Positions 36,417 through 48,882 of a stretch of 64,000 nucleotides of DNA are shown one piece after another. Position 1 is the first letter of the stretch; every line of letters begins with the position of its first letter. The DNA is from Scatophagus argus (Eukaryota > Chordata > Actinopteri > Scatophagidae). Where the stretch lies: contig NC_058501.1 of NCBI RefSeq assembly GCF_020382885.2, positions 16,320,501-16,384,500 of the forward strand, written 5' to 3'. Below the pieces are notes generated by a model. That model was given only the letters and a program-made list of their open reading frames with translations, was not told the DNA's origin and did not search any database. Position numbers and translations under genes: made by a program.

Positions 36417-39400
36417 TCAGGAGGCAGCCAAAGAGGCCGTGCTGGTTTTGCAGTCTATCTTTTGGGGGTCAGAAGGTGTAAAAGTGACCCCTAGCCCAGT
36501 AAGAAAGGCCATACAGGAGTCTAAACAAGAGAAGCCCAGAATGGACTGCACATACTGCACCGGCAAGTCAGGCCTGAACCTGGGGACAGAGGACACAGAG
36601 AAATGGAGATCAGCACAGACCTTATAAGGAACTAACATTTGTAAATCGACCTTTCTGGCACTTGACTTACGTTTTGACCATGGCCCGAAGTGCAACCTTT
36701 CTTTCCCTCTCTACAAACTTGTCAATGAGATATGAAGCCATGCGCGGGGCTACCAGGTACAGCTTAAAGAAACGGTGATAGTTTCCTAATGCCCAGGCTG
36801 CACGGAGAGCGAGCGCATGTGCCACACACTCATCTGCCCGCAGCGCTGGCGTCAAGTACACCAACTCAGTGGTCAAATCTGGGTGGGAAAACAAATGGTC
36901 AAAGTTACAAACTTTGTAAGGAAATGTGGAAAGAGGGAGGATGTGTGTGTGACGTAGAATAGCGAAGAAAAGAAAGTGAGCACACCTCCAGAGTTTTTAG
37001 TGAAGATGTAATACAGCAGTCTATATGCTGTAAACTCTCCAATGTTGTCTGAAGGATTGTCCTTATACAGGGCCTTCAACTGGGTCTGGCACTGGTTGAA
37101 CTCCTCATGATCTCCCTGAAGACAATAAGTATTAAGTAAGCATTGGACCCTTATTGCTTTGAGCCAATGTAACACTTACAACGCAAAATGGGCTCACCTT
37201 TTCGAGAGCAATGCGTGCGTGACACTCGTACACTTCCACCGTGAAATCAGTACGAATTCCCTGGACCTGGACAATGACAGGGAAAAATGGAGACATTCAA
37301 AAAAAAAAAAAAAACAAAGGCAAAAACAAAGACTCAGACAGACATTACCATCATAACAAGATAAAGACAACAGGGCAAATGAAGCAAATGCAAAGACCAG
37401 ATTGTTGTGGAGCGCAGACCTTCACCAATGCCAACACTCCCCACTTACTATGGTATACAAATATGTTATCACAGATGCAATGATGTGGATACAAAACCTT
37501 TAGGGATTATGTCAAAATGTGATTGTGCCTAGCAGAGGCCTCATCTCAGCTGTGCATATTTTATGTGGAAATATTTCACACACATCTGTGAGACCAGGTG
37601 TAACTTCTGTACCATTTACATATATCAAATGCTGAGACTGAAATAACAGCAAGAGCAGGACAGCTAGCTCTGCAAAAAAGTGGAACTTTTTGACTTGAGT
37701 CAAATCCAAATTTGCAGGAAAAAAAGTTGTTATTTAATTTCTACAACTGGCTGAATTTTGTGAATACCGAACCTTACTATTCAATGACAATTCATGAGGC
37801 TGCCCTGTGATTCATGTCTGCTCCAAAATTTAATGGGTTCCTCCTGGGCCCATACTACAGGCTTCCATTAAAGGTTAATGGAAATCAGGCCGGCAGTTTT
37901 TTTCTTTTATCCTGTTGACAAACACAAAAACAAACAGGAACAAGCACAACATCCCTGGCGGGGGTTTTAACTTACCGTGAGATCCTGTCGTATGGACTTC
38001 ATCTGTTCACAGGCATAAACGTAATCCTGGTGGGTTTTCCAGTGAGCTTTCACAGCCTGCAAAGATTTTCTTAGGACCTGCGTACAAAAACGTTCCAAAA
38101 TAGATTTAAGTCTGGATCACTTAAAAATTAACTCAAAAACAACTTTAAAAGCACATCTATGAAGTATTTCTCAGACAATAACATCCGCCGGATCAAAAAG
38201 CTAAACTGGACTGCCAATCCAGAATAAGAATATAACAAAAAGACAGACAGAAGAGTACAACTTACATGCACAGGGCGCACAGTGGATGGGTCCGGGGCAC
38301 AGGTGAGCCTCAGGTAGGACTTGGTGATGTCCTGGCATGTTCCCACGATGGGGCAATCCTCCCAGCTGAGGCCCTCCTGTGTTCCATCAGGTAAATCCAA
38401 GGCACTGATGGACAGAACCAGGGGCTCTGAGCGAAGCTGCTTGTGAAAACGAGCTGCTCTGTTCTGCTTCTTGGCTTCTCTGTTTGGGTCATGGAAATCC
38501 ATACCAGCATTGCCACCTTTCCTCTTCTTTCCAACAGTTGAACTGGAATCTTCAAAATTTCTGGGAGAACAAGTTAAAGGTTATTCATAAGTTGCTAAAT
38601 AAAACAAACATTTTTCCTCAATTTGAGACTTCCTCAAGACCTGTGATCTGTGACAAAATTAATGGAACGACGGGACAGTTCAGTGTGATTTAACATTAAC
38701 TGACTTACCGCCTTCCTCTATTGGCTTTTCCTCCTCTTCCACGTCCTCTCTCCGCACCACCACGTCCTCTGTCCCTGTCATTACCGCGACCACGTGCTCC
38801 TCTCTGGCTCCGTCGTGACAGCTGAGGTCGGAGGTCACTGGAGATGCTGCTGTCTGACTGTGAGCCAGAATCACTGGGAGCACAGAGACGTGTGACATTT
38901 TAAAAAAAATCCACTGGATGTCTGCAGTAACCAGAAAATGGAGGGGAAATGATGTCTTACCTGCGTCTATGCCTTTGGCTGCTGCGGTCTCTGTGTCGGC
39001 CGTGGGAGGGGGAAGGAGAGCGGGAGGAGGAACAGGAGGAGCTAGAAGATGGACTCCTTTGAGAAAATATATTCCTGTAATGGCCCAGTCTGTGTCCAAC
39101 CCTGCCTCTGGACGGTGCAGCTGCTGTGCTTCCACCACGGCTAATTGTGCCATCTGATGACCTCTGGGGTGGAACAGCTTCCCATCGAGACTGCTTGACC
39201 TTTAGACTACAATTTATAAAACAAAAATTAATGTGTGTTCAACCTGCAGGCAACACTATGAACAAGTCAGCAGAGTCAAACTATTTAGAGCAAAGCAATG
39301 CATCAACTGATCAATGCACTCATTGCAAATCCAGAATTCACTTCTGCACCCAACTGAAACCACATCAAAACACTGAACATTTTAAGGCTTAAACAACAAT

Positions 39401-42400
39401 AAATATTCAGTGAAGATCAAACTTACAGAAAAACCTACAATTTTCTTAATGTCAAGGTCATTGCTTATTCCTAACAGGAATAGAAGGCACGGTCTTTCAA
39501 AGTCTGCGATTTCTAGAATATTACAGCTTTACAATGACATTAATCTGATGGGACTGATGGGAAACATTATGTTTGACATCAAACTGGGGAAAGACTGAAC
39601 CCCAAGTGCATAAAGAAGTCAGTGAAAGATGGAGGACGAATCATCATGCTTTGGGGGATGTTTTCTTCAGCAGGAGCTGGGTCTCTTACACAGCTACATG
39701 TCAGGGTGAATGCAAATTATCAGAACCTCCTTCGGCAACATGCGGCACCTTCCCTGCGAGTATCTCCCAGCCAGCCTGCAATTTTCATGCAAGGCAAGGC
39801 TCCCACTAACACTGCAAAGCAGTTCCTTGAAGCTCAGAACACTGAAATAATAAAATGGCCAGCCCAGAGTCCTGATCTAAACCTGACTGAAAAATCTCTG
39901 GAAAATCCGTGGTGACAAAATGATGGTTAAGAGACCCACTACGATTACCGAATTGTGGAAGAGACAAAAAGAGTGGACCAAGATAACACCAGAGCTGTGT
40001 CAGAAACCGGTGATGTCTGCAGCTGCAGATGTCCTCAAGTCTTTCAAAGCAAGAGCCTCTACACTTCATCATAATTTTTGACACCTGTTACCCAGAAAAA
40101 TCTTTGGTTGTAATCTACTTTTATATCTCCCTGGTTACTGTTCTCTAATTTTGATCACTAAAATAAAGGTTGTTGAAGGGCCTTACTTATTTTGTAAAAC
40201 ATGCTAGTAGAAAAGTGGTAAACCCACAGCTAATATTCCTTCATATTTTGAGCTATTAAGATTAACAACATTTCAGAAAAAAAAATCAAGTTTTTTTTAT
40301 AGACTGTTCTCTAATTTTGATCTCCACTGTATAAACACACCAGGCAAACGCTAATCCACTGCTATACTCACTCAGGCAATGGCTCACGAGTCCAGTCAAT
40401 GGTGTAAGCAGAGCCATCTTTTAAACGGTCCTGAAGAACTTCCTTCAACACCTTCTCTGTACGATCTTTGTCCTCCTCTGTCTCACAGGCTGTAAAACAG
40501 CGCTGCACATATTCCTTCATGGCTTGGGGCCAGTCCTGGGGTCTGTACAGGAAGCATATTAAGTCAACATGTTATCTGCAGACTTTTTTCATCAGAGGAA
40601 AACAAAAAAAAAAAAAAATCAGAACCGGGGGGACAAGACAGTTCTCACCGGGTCTGAGCACCACTGGGTGCCGCACTGGCACTAGCTGGGGAGGAAGGAG
40701 TTGCATTCATTCCTGAGGGCTGCTCCCCTGGAGGGAATGTCTGATTGGAAATTGGAGAACACTGAACCTGATAGGGCCTCTTGGGAATATTGAACTTCAC
40801 AGGAGCTGCCCCAGGTGCCTCTGTAGGGAAAAAATACAAAAGGAACAGAATTGAGAAATAAAAGATAGTAATGCTGTTTTAATAACTAACACTGTAATTT
40901 CTTATTTCCATCTCCTACTGTTCTGTTCTCTGAACTCTAAACTTTTATGTTTGTGGGAAGAAAACAGAGATGCAGAAGAATGAAACTTAACTTCTTTAGT
41001 CTATTTTGTCTTTGGACTGAACAATAAAGATCCTGAATATGAATGGTCTGAAAATAAAACCACCACGTTTCTTCCGGCATCATCTTTTAAACCTCACAAC
41101 CCCTTCCCTCCCATATTTATCTCTTCATAAAGGGACGGCATGTCCTGATTGGTCCGTAATAAAAGCAGTGACCAGCAATGATTATTTGTCATTACAACTG
41201 TTGCTAAATGAAGCCTGTCTCTACTTATCCTTCATTGCCGTGTAAGAGTGCTCCCGGTACAGAGATGCTCACTACTTTATATGCAACAGCAATCCAACGT
41301 AGAGGGCAAGATGACCTTCTCCCACTTTATATTCTTGTGCATAAAAATACTTTCTTATCATAAGTAATGTTTTCTTTCTTGGTTATTCAGTTATAGTTCA
41401 AACAAGCATATGAGATAGATAGATAGATAGATACTTTATTCATCCCCATGGGAAATTCGTCCCAGCGGAAATTCCAGTGGTTTCCACAGACTTAAGATAA
41501 AAGGGCATGCAATAAGTACTAATAAAAGCACAGTAAACAAAGATTACAAGTAAAAAGCCCTGTACAAGGCAGAAAGTATAACAATTTATGAGGTAGTTTA
41601 TGTGTATAACATTTTCTCAACTGAATTACTGCGCATAATTGCTGAGTTTTACTGTCTTTGTCTGATTCAGCAATAGATGAAAGATGAAAGTGACATATTT
41701 TGTCATTGGAGGGAACTCACTCCAACGAAATTCGTGCTCTGCATTTAACCCACCCAAGTGATGTGCACACACACACAGCAAACCCGGGGCAGTGGGCGAC
41801 CGCGTGCAGCGCCCGGGGAGCAGTGGGGGCTAGGTACCTTGCTCAAGGGTACCTCAGCCATGGACACCGGTAGAGGTGTCCATGGCTGGGGGACTGGTCA
41901 ATAGGGATAACATTTGTAAGCTAAATCAGAAGACTATGATACCTATACCACAAACTCAGCAGTAATTAAGTTGAGAAAACGTTCTATGTGTCAGCTACCT
42001 AACAAAAGAGCAAATCTTACGTTTCATGCGGTGCCACAGTTGCTGTCCTTGCTTCTGGTTTTTGTTTTTGTTGGCGTCTCCTCTGCCAAGCCCTGGTACA
42101 TACTGGGCTGGCTGCTGTTGCTGTTGGGAAGTGTTCTGAGAGGGCTGATAGGTGTTCTGGGCCTGGAATCCCTGTCCATAGGTGGGCCTTCCCTGGGAAT
42201 GATTGTAAACTTGCATTTGGCTAGGGTCGCCTGGTGGGTACGACAGGGAGTTACTGGCACTGTAAGCATTTGGTGATGGAGGAAGGGGGTACTGGGAGTT
42301 GGGTGGGGGAGGAATAGGTGGGGGTGGAGGGGGAGGGGGGTTCTCTGAGGTGGTTGGGCTCTGGGGTGGCTGTGGAGTAGCAGGGGGAGGGGGCTGGGGT

Positions 42401-44467
42401 TGAGATGGGTAGCTGGGGGACTGGTCTTCCATTCCAGGAACTGGAGGAGGCTATGAAAAGAAAAAAAGGAAAAAGACTGTTGAATTCTAATGAAACTTTT
42501 AAAGAAAAAAAATGTACCAGAAGCAACAAGAAAGCTTGGAATGCATTAAGCTGAGCATTAATTTCACAAATACCGCTGAACTGTTACTAAATGTCCTTAA
42601 CTAAACAGGTCTGAGAGGGTCATTAGTCATGTCTAGTAACTCAGTTGCTTTGTTAAGTGTTCATAGTTCTAGCTTTCTAAAACCAAAAAGCTCAGTAACA
42701 AAAAATCATCAATAAGGTCCATGACTATTCCTGTATCATAAATAATGGGTCCATGGAAAACTACTAATGTACCTGTCCATTAGAGGCTGGAGTTCCTGAG
42801 TAAGGGCCTGGGGGTACAGCATACTGATTTGGTGGATATGCAGCTCCATACTTGAAATCCAGAGAGACCAGTGTTGTTGTTATTAATGCAATAATAAACT
42901 TCATTAATATAGCACTTTTTCTTAAGAGACAATAATGGTAATGAAGCGTCATTGTACAACCTCCTTCCAGGTGCTTAGCATTAGAGGTTATTTGGGAAGC
43001 ACAGATGCACAAGTCTTGCAGCTAACAGTATTGAACAGAGTACTACATTTGTTTAATAGTTATTAAGTCAAAACAGTAATAAGAACAAAATTCTTTTCTG
43101 TACTTACTGGACCCATGGGATAGTAGTAGTTATAGGGGTACGTGTATCCAGGATAATGTTGCTGAGTTTGCTGGTACCACGGATAGTATTGCTGCTGCTG
43201 AATGGCAGCAGAGTCAGTGACTGCTGGCTGAAACTGACTGGTCTGAAATGAAAGACACAACAGCCACGATATTTTAATCTGAAACAGAGAGAAAATCATC
43301 TCGCAGGAACAGAAATAACACAAGTAAACATGTAAAGAAACATTTGTGAAACTAATCACAAACCAACACTGAGTTCCCCAACTTACACATCTACATGCAA
43401 AAACCATTGCCATTTCACAGCAATCTGAGGGTATCCCATGTTGCTGTTAATAGGAATGCTGTTTTTTATATTATGTAAACAGTATGTGAATGTTTTAATA
43501 TGTCAAGTTTAAATCTGGCTGATTTTTTTTATTATTATTTCGATTTTTCAGATCAGATCACCTCCAACAGATTTCAATGCCATGTTTAAAAGAAAAAACA
43601 AAAACAGACAAAGCAGACCTCTGCTGTGGTCCGGGTGGCTTGTGTAGTCTTAGCAGAGTTCTGACTCTTGTTAATGGAAGCAAGTGCTTGTCTTGCCTTC
43701 TCCCATTCTGGGTTTTCATGAACCTGGCCGTCTCCAGCAGCACCGTAGGACCTGTCACCAACACAGTAATATGAGTCAAGGCTGTTTTAGAATTAGTATG
43801 CTTTAACGTGATCGATAGAACACACATAAGCTTTATGAATCTTGAGATTGAGTGGCAATAACTCCTTGATATCAAACAAATGTGTGTACGGTTTATTCCA
43901 AAACATGTTCGGTTGGCTAAGCTAACGTTTGTACTCTAGTGTCAGTCAAATATGTTTAAAAGTATTCTGCTGCCTACTTGGCAGCTGAATCATCGTCTTG
44001 GATAAACTGAAGCAAATAATGTTACCAATGTTGACGTTAGCATGTGGATGCAAAGGCTGTAGTGGTATTTTAATTAGCAGATGTAGCAATAGCTTAGTAG
44101 GTGCTATCATCTACCTATTTAAAGGTAATGTTACAATTGTCGACATCCCGTCGTCGATAACACCATACGACTAAAATAAAGTCAGACGAACGCCAACTTT
44201 ACATAGCTAGCTGATAAGCTAGCTTTATGACAGACCAACCAAACAAATGGCCTGTGCTAGCACTTGTCTACACCCTCAGCTGAGCTAGCATAATTATGAT
44301 TAACTCAAGACTATAGCTAGCCATCTAACCGTAGCATATATTAACGTTATGACCTAACTGTAAGTTATTTCACCATCGTGTCGTTCGCCGTATGGGGGTT
44401 TTCTGTAGCTGGAAAATGCGACCTACCAGTTAGTTGCGGGGGTTGCTTGTGTCGTATTGGCCGCCAT
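36417..44467 (-). CDS. leng8: Leukocyte receptor cluster member 8 homologue (SAC3/GANP domain)
   Basis: Nuclear SAC3/GANP/THP3-family protein; relatives work in mRNA export and splicing. Fifteen coding exons join in frame to 845 aa: 44427-44467, 43619-43751, 43108-43242, 42773-42850, 42021-42450, 40649-40820, 40372-40542, 38961-39206, 38709-38873, 38266-38560, 37976-38077, 37198-37266, 36986-37115, 36671-36878, 36417-36579. Order: MAAN start and [16 protein letters not shown] block; Tyr/Gln-rich part with [12 protein letters not shown]; proline-rich exon 5; KFNIPKRP block; [13 protein letters not shown] block; Arg/Ser-rich exon 8; RGG-rich exon 9; then the SAC3/GANP region from about residue 575, with [32 protein letters not shown] and [20 protein letters not shown]. 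These match human LENG8 closely. The exon 2 donor (GTCTGC) is weak but keeps frame. Exon 8 uses the acceptor at 39207 that continues the RWEA frame. Intron 7 carries a Tc1 remnant. Confidence 0.95.
39400..40335 (+). mobile_element. Decayed Tc1/mariner-like transposon in leng8 intron 7
   Basis: Antisense to leng8. A helix-turn-helix-like piece ([14 protein letters not shown], near 39500-39535) is followed after a deletion by the C-terminal half of a Tc1-type transposase, with [19 protein letters not shown] (near 39627-39680), then [20 protein letters not shown]. This matches the conserved WPxQSPDLNPIE region, and its catalytic Asp is present. The frame stops soon after. The right end has ACTGTTCTCTAATTTTGATC, as in known Tc1 termini, once at 40139-40158 and again near the end. 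No clean left terminus was found, so it cannot be autonomous. Confidence 0.8.
41415..41480. repeat. (GATA)n with LINE-like 3' tail
   Basis: GATAGATAGATAGATAGATA followed by 'ctttattcatccccatggg' and 'aaattcgtcccagcgg'. This is the 3'-end type of fish non-LTR elements with their characteristic microsatellite. Located in leng8 intron 5. Confidence 0.65.
41690..41905. repeat. Interspersed repeat, family B copy 1
   Basis: Contains 'ctctgcatttaacccaccca', 'gcagtgggcgaccgcgtgca', 'gcgcccggggagcagtgggg' and 'accttgctcaagggtacctc'. It is the reverse-orientation relative of 57283-57485. It lies in leng8 intron 5, and its GC-rich core contrasts with the AT-rich intron. Confidence 0.65.
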
Positions 44468-47400
44468 TTCGCCAAGGACTACACTTAGCGTTAGAAAGCC
44501 AACGCTAGAACAGTTTTTTCGCTAGCTAAGCTAGCTGTTAGCGTTAGCTCTACTGCTACAGCTAACGGTAAACAAGATCAGACTGACTGGACGACCAACT
44601 CTCTGATTACAAGAAATGCACTCAATCGACCACGAATAACGCTACCTATCCAAAACAAGTCAAAGTTTAATATACTTTGAGTAAGGGTGCAAATTTAAAA
44701 ATGAAGTGAGCATTAGCATATTCGCTTTCCTCTTCGTTAACGACCAACTTCGTTTGACCAGGCTGTGAGATACAAAATGGCAGGTAACTAAAAATGGCCA
44801 AGTCAAGTGACGTTGTAGAGTGAACTGTTACTGCCCAGAATTTGTCTTCTCAGGCACAGCTTGCGCCCTTGTTTGCCCACCTCCTGTCCCGCCCCTTATA
44901 GGTTCAACCAATCAAATACTTAGTATTGTGTTTAAGTCAGAGCCGTATTCACCGACTAGCCTGTCAATCATAAAGATTGGGCAGACATTGTATGCCTGAG
45001 AGGCTAAACGGAGGTCCCATCGCCACACTCATCTTTACTTTGCTCTGTCGTCCCTCTCAGTAGGATGGAAACTTTACTCAGCTCTAATCACCAGTATTGC
45101 ATATTTAAAATTCCGAATTAACAAAATTAATCTCAACATCAGCTCATGTCCTTAGTCCATGTGTTGCCAACACGACACCATTTGAGGAAAATATTTATCA
45201 CTATGACCATTTTAGTGAGGCTGGGACAGCTGGGCTGGCTATCATTCTATGTATTCAGTGATATAATGTATGGTTTAAGTTTGTGTTTTTTCCACATTTC
45301 ATGGATCTTAGACATACTCGTTCATTGGAATACGTACAGTGTTCCTCCTATCTTCCCGTGAAGCCCTCACAGCTGCAGGATGTGTGTTTGTGTGACCTTT
45401 TGTGAGTGTTTGTAAAGTGGAGAGTCATTTCCTGTCAGTGTCTCCCACACTTGATCCCCCAAATCATCCAGGACTTTGGGAAGTCTCTATGGGGTGCAGG
45501 TTTTTGGTTTTTTTTCTCAACACTAATAGGCCTAAAACAAATTTCTGTCATTTCTAACTTATTTTCTTGAAACTGAGAGTGTTGTATCACATTTGAAAAT
45601 TGACATGCTAGGAAGTAAGTATTTAAATACTTTCCTTTTAAAAAATACATACAAATATTCAAAATTTCTTACTTCTCAGGCATTACCTTATATGATGTTT
45701 AGTTTACACTAAATGCACAACACAAATTAATAAAACACATGGTAATACATGGGTAAAAATGCCAGAATTCGCCCAAACACAATTTTCATCTGTAGTCCCT
45801 GATCAAGGGGTTAAAGGGGCTTCCTAAAATACATCAAAATCAAGAATTCACAGCTTTCAAATTAAATGAAATATTGTGTTTAGTGTAATTTCCAGCCCAT
45901 TTCTCACAGTGAATGATATCATTTTCCTGTTGAATGAATCATTTCTTCGTATTGTTGTTTTGTGGGCTACATCATCACACAAATATGTGAAGCATTTGTG
46001 ACAGGACTTCACAAACAGTGACTCACTAACCATCACCATTGTGTGAGCACTCGGCATTTGGTAATGCTACTGTTTCCTTAACACACGGGAGGAAGTTGTA
46101 TAATATGGACTTTTGAAAAGCGTCTCTTCTCCAATCATGTTGCTGATCACAATTCATATTTTGTTGCTTATTGGTTGCATGTGTGACTGAAGGTGGGGAT
46201 AACTATGTGAATTAATTATGCATCAGACAAACACCCTTCAAAAACATTATGTTGTCAGTTAAGTGATGCAATACTAGACGGTTAACTTCACTGACTGCAT
46301 TCCATCATAACTGCAGTCAACTTTAAGTCATATCCTTCTCAATAATTTCAGAACTTAATTATTTTTGAGATACTGGTGTAACATTAAGAATAATCATCGC
46401 CTGATTAAAGTTTTTAAAATGTGCACAAAAAGGATTCAAAGGCTTTTTTTTTCCTGGGAATTTAGGGATTTAAGCAATCTTTTGGGAGTTGATGTTTAGC
46501 ATTTTAAAACTTGCATGTATTTTAAGCAGACTGTAGTATTGTTAAACTCATGTGGGGATTTTAATGTGATGCCATTCTGAAATTTATGTTAGTCAATGGA
46601 AATGTAATATTTTATGAGTCAGTAATTTCCTTGTAAGTTTCCTGTTAGGAACAAGGTAAAGGTACTAAATACAGCCAAAATATAATCTATTTTATGAAAC
46701 AATTTAGTTTCAGTTGTGTTTAATTTATATATTTTAAAATATTCTGTATTGGTTATCATTCAGTCCAACTAACTATATATATATAGCAATATATATATAG
46801 TATATAACTGAATGCTAATTGACTAAATGAGATGAAAAACCAAATGAAAAGAACATTTTTGGAAACTTTTTTGTTAGTAGGGAGGACTTATGAGCTGAGC
46901 ATTTCTAAATCCAGGCTACTGTCTTATTTTTCCTTCCTTTACTTTTCAGCTGGATGTATACACTTCATACACTTAACCCTTTTTCACATGAACTTGCAGG
47001 TACCAACATTGTCCTAGTGGAGGAAGAAATGTTCAGATCCTTTAAGTATTATCTGCAAAATACTAGTATGAAAAGTAAAAGCGGGCCTTGCAGTAAAATC
47101 GTCCCTCTCAGCAGTTTCCTTTTCTGATGTTTTTGGATTGATATCAAACTGCTGCATTATGTTACATTTTGCTGCTTTAAATGTTTAAGCTCAAGCTTGT
47201 TTTAACTACTTTATATGCTATACTTTATATGCAAAGGTAGTTTAATCTACAGCAGCGCATCGTGTTCTCTAAGATCATAACGTGTTTGTGTTTATGCTGT
47301 TCTATACCAGCCACACATGAAGTAAACTTTACATGAGCACAAACAGCCCCGTTTCCAGCGTCAGGACAATGAGAGTTTAAAAATGTTTAATTTATCTTAA

Positions 47401-47800
47401 GAAGTGGGAGAATCTTTCAGTTTATCACAAACATTTAGAACATTTAGTCAGAAATGTGTACTGGAGTTCATCACAGGCCAAAATTTGCCCAGATGTAGTG
47501 AAGCAGAATTATAAAGATGGAAATACTCAAGTAGGCTTAAGTACAAGTATGCTGCCTACCTACAATTTGTATTTCAGTACTGCAACCTAGTTGTGTAAAG
47601 TCACTAATTACATTCCACCACTGCATTATCCTGTTGTTTGACTTAGAAACTATGGCTCACAAGCGGAACATACGCCTGAATAAAAATCTGCTACGTCTGC
47701 TCTACGCTTCAGCGACGTCTGGTAAAGTCGACTTCCACGCGGATCCAGCGCTCCCTAATAAGAGTCGCGTCACTTCCTCGCCCCATGCCCATCCCTTTGG
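44468..47800. other. Divergent spacer between leng8 and cdc42ep5
   Basis: The left end near 44470-44900 is the leng8 promoter region. It is rich in GCTAGC and GTTAGC words, also seen in leng8 intron 1. Beyond that is AT-rich sequence without a gene. A family A repeat occupies 47020-47625. An AT dinucleotide patch lies near 46774-46803. Confidence 0.5.
47020..47625. repeat. Interspersed repeat, family A copy 5
   Basis: Long copy with 'gtatgaaaagtaaaagcggg', 'ccttgcagtaaaatcgtccc', 'gtagtttaatctacagcagc' and 'cttaagtacaagtatgctg'. It parallels 56380-56940 phrase by phrase, for instance 'gtagtttaacccacagcaac' there. Confidence 0.65.
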
Positions 47801-47877
47801 AAAGAAGGAGAAAATTCACACAGACTAACGACGGCGAAAAGAAAAAGAGCGAGGGAAAAACCGAGAGAAGCGAAAGC

Positions 47878-47900
47878 AAAAAAAAAAAAAAAAAAAAAAA
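47878..47900. repeat. Poly(A) run
   Basis: About 22 consecutive A within the likely cdc42ep5 5' UTR exon. Confidence 0.9.
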
Positions 47901-48199
47901 CAAGCCAGATGAAAGAGCTGGATACTGAGGAGGGAGCCCAGCAACGACCAGAATATACTCTTTAAAGTAAGTTTTCCATACTTGTTGAATGTGTCGGTGA
48001 CGCTCACTCACGTCTGTTATTTTATTGATCCGAGCGTTCCGCTCTCTGCTTTGCCAAAAAGTGTTACCCTCGCGTGTTCTTCTCATAGCTTATCAATCAC
48101 GTGGATAACTAATGTAACATTTACTTTTATTGTGATTACATTAACTCTGGAAATCTCGGTTGGGGTGGGCCTGTAAGCCCCCTCCCCTCACAGACTTTC

Positions 48200-48203
48200 T
48201 CCC

Positions 48204-48251
<48 letters not shown>

Positions 48252-48253
48252 GC
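48200..48253. repeat. (CT)n(CA)n microsatellite
   Basis: CT run passing into CA in the presumed cdc42ep5 5' UTR intron. Confidence 0.95.
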
Positions 48254-48882
48254 ACAATAAAGAGATACTAATTTTATGTATATGCTGGTTTGCAGTGAAT
48301 GATGCTGATAAGGAAATTGTTTTTGTTAAGACGACTTTGCCCGTCGCACATGATCAAATTTATGGGGCAACACTGGCTGAAGATGCTGTAATTATTAACT
48401 TATGAATGTTATATTGTTGGTCTCATTAGCTTTGAACATGTTGAAATCAAAATTGAATGCCCACCAAAGCAGCACATCTCAATGGCTGCCATAGATTGAA
48501 GTTTCAAGAGAAAGTCTTGTTTTTTTGTCCACACACAGAGACACACACACACACACACACCCCTGAGGGCAGAGAAAAGTATGTGCAAGCGTTGCATTAG
48601 TGTCTCTTAAGTACAAGTCTCAGCACGGCCTTCACAGCCTCTTCAGTGCCAAAATGCTCATTGGTTTTCTTCAGTGTTGCACAATCGCCCAAACTGTTGA
48701 CACTGTCCTGTCTTATCAGGACGCTGGACGTGGGCTTCAGTATTTCAGCTGCTTTCGACACAGTTTTTGTTTTATGCCTTGTTATCTCATTTGTGTCACA
48801 CCTGTCACTCGTTCCACGCTGTCCCATATGGACATAAGAGTTTACCCTCCTCTCCCTCCTCTTCCCCAGTCTCTCCACAGCC

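Noticed and set aside
38680-39153. 157-codon minus-strand frame with a proline-rich stretch
   Set aside because: It reads through leng8 exons 8 and 9 in the wrong frame. The correct frame continues RWEAVPP and the Arg/Ser-rich and RGG regions, with splice sites in phase.
39201-39210. Alternative leng8 exon 8 acceptor at TAAAG/GTCAAG
   Set aside because: It would put exon 8 in the frame lacking the RWEA and Arg/Ser-rich matches. The acceptor five bases upstream keeps the correct frame.
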